Source: JTS-RE9 sp964649195 (GTDB lineage Bacteria > Planctomycetota > Phycisphaerae > Phycisphaerales > Phycisphaeraceae). From it: a DNA stretch of 26,319 nucleotides. Positions within the stretch are counted from its first letter, which is position 1, and every line of letters begins with the position of its first letter. A program made the position numbers and the translations under genes. The DNA is taken from positions 1 through 26,319 of the forward strand of contig CAZYPK010000062.1 in assembly GCA_964649195.1 (NCBI GenBank). Reading direction: 5' to 3'. This document shows positions 21,141-26,319 of the stretch, one piece after another. The notes under the pieces were generated by a model, which was given only the letters and a program-made list of their open reading frames with translations, did no database searches and was not told the origin of the DNA.

Positions 21141-21341
21141 GGAGACAGGGAACAGGGGACAGGAGACAGGGGACAGGGGACAGGAAGAAGCCCACAGCCG
21201 CTTGCGGCTTCGCTCCGACTTCCGACCTCTTCAACGGGCTGCTATGGGTGATGTCGTATCGTAACCATGTGAGAATACTCCATCGTGACAACTCAATGTT
21301 CGTTTATCGGCTGGTTCAGGTTCCCTGTCCCCTGTCTCCTG
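21141..21341. repeat. Inverted heptamer element upstream of the large membrane protein gene
   Basis: The left arm is six in-phase 7-mers of the GGRRACA pattern (21141-21182), starting 1 nt from the start codon. The right arm is TTCCCTG, TCCCCTG, TCTCCTG (21321-21341). Next to the left arm is the 17-mer GCGAAGCCGCAAGCGGC (reverse strand, 21197-21213), also found at 3585-3601 and 22660-22676. The gap 21140-21477 contains no convincing gene. Confidence 0.85.
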
Positions 21342-21477
21342 CCCTCGCCCCTCTTCGTTTCCGATTTTAGCCGGTCACGCAAACGATGCTTGCAAAAGAA
21401 TCCGACATGGTGCAGAATACGCCGGTGCGGTATGGATGCCGCCTGATAGAGCCACGAACCACGGAAGGGCCTCTCAC

Positions 21478-21786
21478 GTGTCGCGACTCCGACAAAACAT
21501 CAATATCGAACTGGCAGACGGCGCAAAGGAACAGTTGGAAACGGTGCGCGCCCGCAACGGGATGACGCAGAAGGAACTGGTCGCCCGGCTGATCAACTGG
21601 TTCGCCGGTCAGGACCAGGTCGTGCAGCAGATCATCCTCGGTCAGATCCCCGCGCAGGTCGCCCCCGATGTCGCCAAGCTGCTTCTGGAGCGCATCGCCG
21701 ATGAAGCCCCCACCCGCCGCGATCAGGCCGCTGCGGAAATTCGCCGCGAACTGCTCAAGGCGGGCAACGGGTCAGCGGTGTCGTGA
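21478..21786 (+). CDS. Small ribbon-helix-helix-like DNA-binding protein
   Basis: 102 residues from a GTG at 21478, which has GGAAGGG 8 nt upstream; an ATG at 21436 would add 14 residues without a binding site. The N-terminal part fits a ribbon-helix-helix pattern: a strand QNINIEL, a helix AKEQLETVRARNG, and a second helix after MTQKELVARLINWFAGQ. The rest is helical, with VVQQIILGQIP and VAKLLLERIADEA. It could be a transcriptional regulator or an antitoxin-like protein, but no toxin partner is next to it. It converges on murC across an inverted repeat pair. Fold assignment is by eye. Confidence 0.75.
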   Translation: MSRLRQNINIELADGAKEQLETVRARNGMTQKELVARLINWFAGQDQVVQQIILGQIPAQVAPDVAKLLLERIADEAPTRRDQAAAEIRRELLKAGNGSAVS

Positions 21787-21814
21787 GTGATGATGTGATG
21801 TGATGTGATCCGAC

Positions 21815-21841
21815 GAGCCGCGACGTAACACGTCGCGGACG
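21815..21841 (+). repeat. CCGCGAC palindrome repeat, locus B arm 1
   Basis: Core 21818-21838 with stem CCGCGACGT / ACGTCGCGG and loop AAC, starting 31 nt past the stop of the ribbon-helix-helix gene. Compared with locus A, two stem positions on each side are changed and pairing is kept (TC/GA becomes GT/AC). Confidence 0.85.
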
Positions 21842-21922
21842 CGCCCAATGCACCGGAGCGCTTGAAAAAGCCTTTCGCTTCCGCCAATCCATCGCGCGAA
21901 GAACCCGCAATCAATCCGTTGA

Positions 21923-21949
21923 CCTCCGCGACGTGTCACGTCGCGGCTC
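21923..21949 (-). repeat. CCGCGAC palindrome repeat, locus B arm 2
   Basis: Core 21926-21946. On the minus strand the stem is CCGCGACGT / ACGTCGCGG with loop GAC. It lies 10 nt past the murC stop in the sense direction. Confidence 0.85.
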
Positions 21950-21956
21950 TAATTTT

Positions 21957-23594
21957 TCACTTCTTCAAAAAACTCCGCGCAATCCGCCACACATCGCCCG
22001 CCCCCATCGTCACCACCAGATCACCCGGGCGCACCATCAGGTCGAGCTGATCGATGATCGCCTCGAAGGGATAGAGGTGCATCGCGGCTTTGCCGCGCTG
22101 GCGCAGACGATCCACAAGGTCAGCGGCCTTGACGGCATGCTGCTCGCGCTTGGAGTCGCGCACGAAGTAGATGTGAGGCACGATCACCAGGTCGGCCTCG
22201 GCGAAACTGGCGGCAAACTGCTCCAGCAGAAATCGCGTCCGGCTGTGCTGGTGCGGCTGGAAAACGCAGATCAGCCTGCGCGGGTTGTAATGACGACGCA
22301 AGGCGCGCAGCGTGGTTTCCACTTCGGTGGGGTGGTGGCCGTAGTCATCGACGACGGTCACATGGTCGGCTTTCTCGGCCATGAGCTGAGCCGGGGTCAG
22401 GGCGGAGATCGCACCCGTGGCGCCGGCCGCCTGGCGCACACCGATGAGCTGCATGCGACGATCGAGGCCGCGGAACGATTCGATGGCGGCGGCGATTCCT
22501 TGCCACGGCGCCCCGGCGCGATGCGCCAGCACCGCGGCGACGGCGGCGTTGTAGCACATGTGATCGCCAGGCAGCGGCGAACGCCACTGGGCGACGAGTT
22601 CGCCGTTGTGAAGAAGTCGGACGGTGTTGGCGGTGGGGGACGTGTGTTCTTCGTCCGGTGCGAAGCCGCAAGCGGCGGTTGTCTCCTGTTCCCTGTCTCC
22701 TGTCTCCTTTGTTTTCTCCACGAGCACCTGCCAGTGCGCCTGCGGGGCGAAGCCGATGGATTCGACATCGCACGGCAGCCCGCCGGTGATCGCCAGGCGG
22801 TGGGGCATTTCGTGATTGATCAGCAGGAAGCCGCCGTCTTCCTTCGCGGGCAGCTTGCGGGCGAAGTCGGCGAAGGATTCGACGATCTCTTCGAGGTTTT
22901 TGTAGTAGTCCAGATGATCCTCTTCGACGTTGAGAATGACGCCCAGCGTCGGGTGATGATTGTGGAAGGAGCGGTCGAATTCGCAGGCCTCGGCGACGAG
23001 GATGTCGCTCTCGCCGCAGCGGAATCCGCCGCCGATCTGATCGCAGTGGGCGCCGACGATGAAGGAAGGGTCGAAGTTGTTTTGAATGAGCACGTGGCTG
23101 GTCATCGAGGTGGTCGAGGATTTGCCATGCGTGCCTGCGATGGAGATGCCGATGCGTCCGAGCATCAGGTCGCCGAGCATTCGGCTGTATTTGACGACGC
23201 GCAGCCCGCGTCTTCGCGCTTCGATGATTTCCGGATGATCCGCCTTGATCGCCGCGGAGATGACGACCATCTCGCAGGCGGCGGGGATGGACTCGGCGGT
23301 CTGTTCGAGGGCGACATCGATGCCCGCGCCGCTGAGCATTTCAATGGTCGGGCCGTCGGCCTGATCGGAGCCGGTGACGACCGCGCCGCGCGCCTTGGCC
23401 AGCCGCGCCAGGCCGGACATGCCCGAACCGCCGATGCCGACGAAGTGGATGTTCAGCCCCGTCAGCGGCACCGGCCTGCGAATGCGGCGCGAAGGCGCAG
23501 CAGGGCGGCGAGCGGCGGCGGGCGGCGCGGCGGCGGTGATGACCGGACCGTTCGTGGCGGCGGCGATCATCGGTGAAGGCGAAAGTGGTGTCAT
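21957..23594 (-). CDS. murC: UDP-N-acetylmuramate--L-alanine ligase
   Basis: MurC adds L-alanine to UDP-MurNAc with ATP, the first amino-acid step of peptidoglycan synthesis in the cytoplasm. It has the N-terminal IHFVGIGGSGMSGLARL, P-loop GTHGKSSTTS (about residue 155; usually GTHGKTTT), VAEACEFDRSF, NVEEDHLDYY, and the C-terminal VDDYGHHPTE. The ATG at 23594 has AAGGA 8 nt upstream and is preferred over one at 23603. The first 45 or so residues are an Ala/Pro/Arg-rich extension before the Rossmann strand. Near residues 285-315 an extra loop (KTKETGDREQETTAACG) is encoded by a heptamer array and a palindrome. About 545 residues against roughly 460-490 usual. Confidence 0.95.
   Translation of the reverse strand: MTPLSPSPMIAAATNGPVITAAAPPAAARRPAAPSRRIRRPVPLTGLNIHFVGIGGSGMSGLARLAKARGAVVTGSDQADGPTIEMLSGAGIDVALEQTAESIPAACEMVVISAAIKADHPEIIEARRRGLRVVKYSRMLGDLMLGRIGISIAGTHGKSSTTSMTSHVLIQNNFDPSFIVGAHCDQIGGGFRCGESDILVAEACEFDRSFHNHHPTLGVILNVEEDHLDYYKNLEEIVESFADFARKLPAKEDGGFLLINHEMPHRLAITGGLPCDVESIGFAPQAHWQVLVEKTKETGDREQETTAACGFAPDEEHTSPTANTVRLLHNGELVAQWRSPLPGDHMCYNAAVAAVLAHRAGAPWQGIAAAIESFRGLDRRMQLIGVRQAAGATGAISALTPAQLMAEKADHVTVVDDYGHHPTEVETTLRALRRHYNPRRLICVFQPHQHSRTRFLLEQFAASFAEADLVIVPHIYFVRDSKREQHAVKAADLVDRLRQRGKAAMHLYPFEAIIDQLDLMVRPGDLVVTMGAGDVWRIARSFLKK
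22660..22707. repeat. Heptamer array and palindrome inside murC
   Basis: The palindromic 17-mer GCGAAGCCGCAAGCGGC (22660-22676) is followed by four in-phase 7-mers TGTCTCC, TGTTCCC, TGTCTCC, TGTCTCC (22680-22707). Both parts also occur in the 21141-21341 element. Read in frame in MurC, without stop codons. Confidence 0.88.
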
Positions 23595-23682
23595 GTCACA
23601 CATCCTTGTGTCCGCGACCAGTGTACCCGATCACAGCGTACCAGAGAGCGAAACTCTGTATAGATCGGTCAACGGCAGCCGC

Positions 23683-23714
23683 GAACTCGAAACTCGAAAC
23701 CCGGCACTCGAAAC
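23683..23714 (+). repeat. Heptamer array upstream of the GH57 gene
   Basis: In-phase 7-mers GAACTCG, AAACTCG, AAACCCG, GCACTCG, then AAAC. It lies in the 145-bp divergent space between murC and the GH57 gene, where both promoters should be. Confidence 0.75.
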
Positions 23715-23739
23715 TTTTCATTTTCGTTACCATGCCGAC

Positions 23740-25443
23740 ATGAAACATCCGATCGGAAGCTTCTGTCTCGTGCTGCACGGCCATCTTCCGTATGTCCTGC
23801 ATCACGGCGTCTGGCCTCACGGCGAGGACTGGCTCTACGAAGCCGCCGCCGAGACCTATCTGCCCATCCTGGCGATGGTAGATGAATGTGTTTTCTTCAA
23901 CGCGGTGCCGCGCATCACCATGGGCCTGACGCCGGTGCTGCTCGAACAGTTGTCGCATGAGGATTTCAAGGCGGGGTTCATCACCTACCTCGTCGATCGC
24001 GTGCAGCGGGCAAGGCAGGATCGCGCCGACTTCGAGAAGATGAACGAGATGCACCTGGCCTACCTGGCCACGCGCTGGGAGGAATGGTTCCAGAAACTCA
24101 TCGAGCAGTTCGAGAAGATCAAACGCGACATTCCCGCCGCTTATGGCGAGCGCGCCAAGGTGGGCTACATCGAGATTCTCACGAGCTGCGCCACGCACGG
24201 CTACATGCCGCTGCTCCTGGAGGATGCTTCGATCCGCGCCCAGATTCGCGCAGGCGTCGCCACCTCCGAGCGCGTGCTGGGCTACAAACCCACCGGCATG
24301 TGGCTGCCTGAGTGCGCTTATCGTCCGGCAGGGCCGTGGTCGCCGCCCGTCAACTGGGGTGGCAAACCCAATCGCATCGGCGTGGAGCATCTCGTTGCCG
24401 ACGAAGGCATCACGCACTTCTTCGTCGAGAATCACCTCATCGAAGGCAGCCGGAGCGAATGGCTCAATCAGGACAACCAGTGGCACAAGGTCGGCTGGGA
24501 GGAATCGGCGAAATATCCCGGACGCGGCTGGCGCGACGTGCATGAACCGCACGGCATCAACAGCGACGGCTCCGGCCCGCACCGCGCCGCCGCCTTCGCC
24601 CGCGACCCGCGCATCTGCGAAAAGGTCTGGTCCGGTTCCATCGGCTACCCCGCAGCAGGCGAGTACCTCGAGTTCCACAAAAAGTGGGGCGAGCGTCGCG
24701 GCCTGCGCTACTGGAAAATCACCGGCAAAAACACCAACCTGGGCGACAAACATTACTACTACCCCGATGACACCAACGCCAAGGTCTTCGAGCATGCCCA
24801 GCACTTCTGCAATGAAGTGAAACAGAGCTTGTGGGATTACAAGAATAAAACCGGCCGGCACGGCGTGGTCGTCGCCTGCTTCGATGCGGAACTCTTCGGC
24901 CACTGGTGGTTCGAAGGCCCCAAGTTCCTGCGCGATGTGATGCTCACGCTCAACGCCGAGCCTGATGTCGATCTCTGCACGACGAAGGAATTCCTCGATC
25001 GCCATCCGGTCGATAAGGTCGTCTCGATGCCCGAAGGCTCGTGGGGCGAGGAGGGCGATCATCGCGTCTGGATCAACGATCAGACGCGCTGGATATGGGA
25101 GGTGGAATACCGCGCGGAAGCGCTGTTTGGTCGATTGACGTTTCAGTTGCCCTGGCGCGATCCCAGGCAGGTGGAGGTGCGGAAGATGCTGGAGAAGGCT
25201 GGCCGCGAACTGCTGCTGATGCAGGCCAGCGATTGGCCCTTCGTGATTTCGCGCGGACAGGCGGTGGACTACGGCATCAAGCGCTTCGTGCTCCATGCCG
25301 GTCGCTTTGAAACCCTGGCGGCACTGGCGGAAAAAATCGCGCGGGGCGAACCGCTTACGCCGTTGGAGGAACTCGAAGTGAAGGATGCGGACATGCACGA
25401 TCCCGTGTTCCAGCACATCGACTTGAACTGGTGGAACATGTGA
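23740..25443 (+). CDS. GH57 family 1,4-alpha-glucan branching enzyme
   Basis: Glycoside hydrolase family 57 branching enzymes cut alpha-1,4 glucan and rejoin it through alpha-1,6 links, in glycogen-type storage. The 567-residue protein shows the family regions in order: LHGHLPYV at the N terminus, GYIEILTSCATHGYMPLLL, GMWLPECAYRP with the expected nucleophile Glu (about E191), and CFDAELFGHWWFEGPKF with the expected acid/base Asp (about D382). A DUF1957-like C-terminal part with tryptophans (LPWRDPRQVEVRKML, DWPFVISRGQAVDYG) follows. The ATG at 23740 (MKHPIGSFCLVLHGHLP) fits the family start; upstream in-frame codons overlap murC and repeats. No strong SD site. Its stop lies 1 nt from that of the convergent dehydrogenase gene. 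Amylase or 4-alpha-glucanotransferase activity is less likely given the WLPEC and FGHWW motifs. Confidence 0.92.
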   Translation: MKHPIGSFCLVLHGHLPYVLHHGVWPHGEDWLYEAAAETYLPILAMVDECVFFNAVPRITMGLTPVLLEQLSHEDFKAGFITYLVDRVQRARQDRADFEKMNEMHLAYLATRWEEWFQKLIEQFEKIKRDIPAAYGERAKVGYIEILTSCATHGYMPLLLEDASIRAQIRAGVATSERVLGYKPTGMWLPECAYRPAGPWSPPVNWGGKPNRIGVEHLVADEGITHFFVENHLIEGSRSEWLNQDNQWHKVGWEESAKYPGRGWRDVHEPHGINSDGSGPHRAAAFARDPRICEKVWSGSIGYPAAGEYLEFHKKWGERRGLRYWKITGKNTNLGDKHYYYPDDTNAKVFEHAQHFCNEVKQSLWDYKNKTGRHGVVVACFDAELFGHWWFEGPKFLRDVMLTLNAEPDVDLCTTKEFLDRHPVDKVVSMPEGSWGEEGDHRVWINDQTRWIWEVEYRAEALFGRLTFQLPWRDPRQVEVRKMLEKAGRELLLMQASDWPFVISRGQAVDYGIKRFVLHAGRFETLAALAEKIARGEPLTPLEELEVKDADMHDPVFQHIDLNWWNM

Positions 25444-25444
25444 T

Positions 25445-26242
25445 TCATTCCGGCCTGCTCCCCTTCGCCACCATGCGATGCGCCAGGCCCGGACTGATCG
25501 CCTTGAACCAGTCGAGGATGCGGTAGAGCCTGGGCACGCAAACTTCCAGTCGCGGTTTTCGCAGCAGTTTCACGATCGCATCGGCGACCCTTTCCGGTGC
25601 AATGCCCCGTTTTTTCACCTGCGATTCCAGCGCTTCGTAGCCGGGGTTCCCGAAGAACTCCGTCCGCACCAGTCCGGGGTTCACATAGCTGAAGTGTATG
25701 CCTTGGCCCGCGTAGTCCATCGCCATCGTCTGCGTCAGCGACACCAGCGCGCACTTGGCCGCCGCGTAAGCGGCATGTCCCCAAGGCCCCATCTTCGTGG
25801 CGATCGAGGCGATGTTGATGATGTGTCCCTTGCCTCGATCGAGCATCGTCGGCAGCGTCGCGCGAATCATCCGCACCGCCGCGAAATAGTGAACCTGCAT
25901 GATGCGGTGATGATCCTCCGGCGATTGCTTGAGCATCGGCTTGCAGATGCTCGATCCCGCGTTGTTGATCAGCACATCAGCCGGGCCATGTTCGCGCAGC
26001 GCCGCCGAGATTGTTTCTTCGATGACCGAGTCATCTTCGAGATCCAACGGCAACGCCACGCTGGGCTGATGAGCCGACAGTTGGGCCGCCAGTTCGCGGA
26101 TGCGATCCTCCCGGCGGGCGATCAGCAGCGTGCGATGGCCTTGCAGCGCCAGGGCGATGGCGGTCGCCTTGCCGATGCCGCTGGAGGCGCCGGTGACAAT
26201 CGCCAGGGGGGCGATGGCGGGCGGTGAGGTGGAGACGTTCAT
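25445..26242 (-). CDS. Short-chain dehydrogenase/reductase (SDR)
   Basis: 265 residues of classic SDR type: cofactor motif TGASSGIG near the N terminus, ARRE after the second strand (which suggests an NADP preference), DLED, NNAG, the catalytic Ser region NIASIATKMG, and catalytic YAAAK, followed by VNPGLVRTEFF. The substrate cannot be told; the closest look is to general DltE/YqjQ-like SDRs acting on ketones or fatty-acyl groups. The start ATG at 26242 has no clear SD. The gene runs head-on into the GH57 gene, with no room for terminators between the stops. Confidence 0.92.
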   Translation of the reverse strand: MNVSTSPPAIAPLAIVTGASSGIGKATAIALALQGHRTLLIARREDRIRELAAQLSAHQPSVALPLDLEDDSVIEETISAALREHGPADVLINNAGSSICKPMLKQSPEDHHRIMQVHYFAAVRMIRATLPTMLDRGKGHIINIASIATKMGPWGHAAYAAAKCALVSLTQTMAMDYAGQGIHFSYVNPGLVRTEFFGNPGYEALESQVKKRGIAPERVADAIVKLLRKPRLEVCVPRLYRILDWFKAISPGLAHRMVAKGSRPE

Positions 26243-26279
26243 GGCGGCAAGCGTAACACGACCGGGCTCCCACTGGGAG

Positions 26280-26299
26280 GGCGAGGCTCCCGCCGAGCC
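26280..26299 (+). repeat. GA-apex hairpin, GGC-stem variant
   Basis: Core GGC, GA, GGCTCCCGCC, GA, GCC. The inner GGC/GCC closes a TCCC loop. Flanking GGGCT and AGCCC extend the pairing. The repeat is close to the right edge, so its partner arm, if any, is outside the window. Confidence 0.65.
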
Positions 26300-26319
26300 G
26301 TTCGTTTGCGAAGCCCGTC

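Noticed and set aside
23596..25416. 606-codon minus-strand open frame opposite the GH57 gene
   Set aside because: Antisense shadow of a well-supported GH57 enzyme, with no motif of its own.

Overview
The window looks like chromosomal DNA from a high-GC planctomycete-type bacterium, possibly Phycisphaerae. This is inferred from the gene families, the scarcity of strong Shine-Dalgarno sites, a very long RseP with several PDZ-like modules, a long-tailed RNase E/G, and intergenic repeats of a kind I associate with that phylum. No rRNA, tRNA or other RNA gene, CRISPR array, insertion sequence or prophage is visible. A murC gene argues for a peptidoglycan-making cell.

Layout: a partial two-helix membrane protein (+) at the left edge converges on a minus-strand run. 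In transcription order from right to left, that run is: a 1142-residue membrane protein, metK, a three-gene AT-richer cassette of uncharacterised small proteins, ptsI, an RNase E/G gene, dxr, rseP, yidC, mnmE, a transaldolase gene and an orphan DUF433 antitoxin-like gene. To the right lie a plus-strand ribbon-helix-helix-like gene, murC (-), a plus-strand GH57 alpha-glucan branching enzyme, and a minus-strand short-chain dehydrogenase whose stop codon is 1 nt from the GH57 stop. The housekeeping genes cover isoprenoid synthesis (Dxr), envelope biogenesis and proteolysis (YidC, RseP, MurC), tRNA modification (MnmE), RNA decay (RNase E/G), SAM synthesis (MetK), carbon metabolism (transaldolase, PTS enzyme I) and glycogen-type storage (GH57).

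The most unusual content is the repeat DNA between, and twice inside, the genes. Three classes recur. (1) Arrays of phase-locked 7-bp units in several word families (AGTTCYG, TGTCYCC, CGACACC, CTGAANN and others). They are often arranged as inverted arms around a loop, often abut start or stop codons within a few bases, and are inserted in frame in dxr and murC. (2) A hairpin family with a covarying 9-bp stem and a conserved GA...GA apex, at least seven copies. (3) A short palindrome with a CCGCGAC stem and NAC loop. All four copies sit 10-31 nt past a stop codon, in the same sense, at the two convergent gene pairs separated by more than 100 bp; the stem bases covary between loci. The three-gene cassette between ptsI and metK is the best candidate for an undescribed protein system. 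Its function cannot be read from sequence alone.
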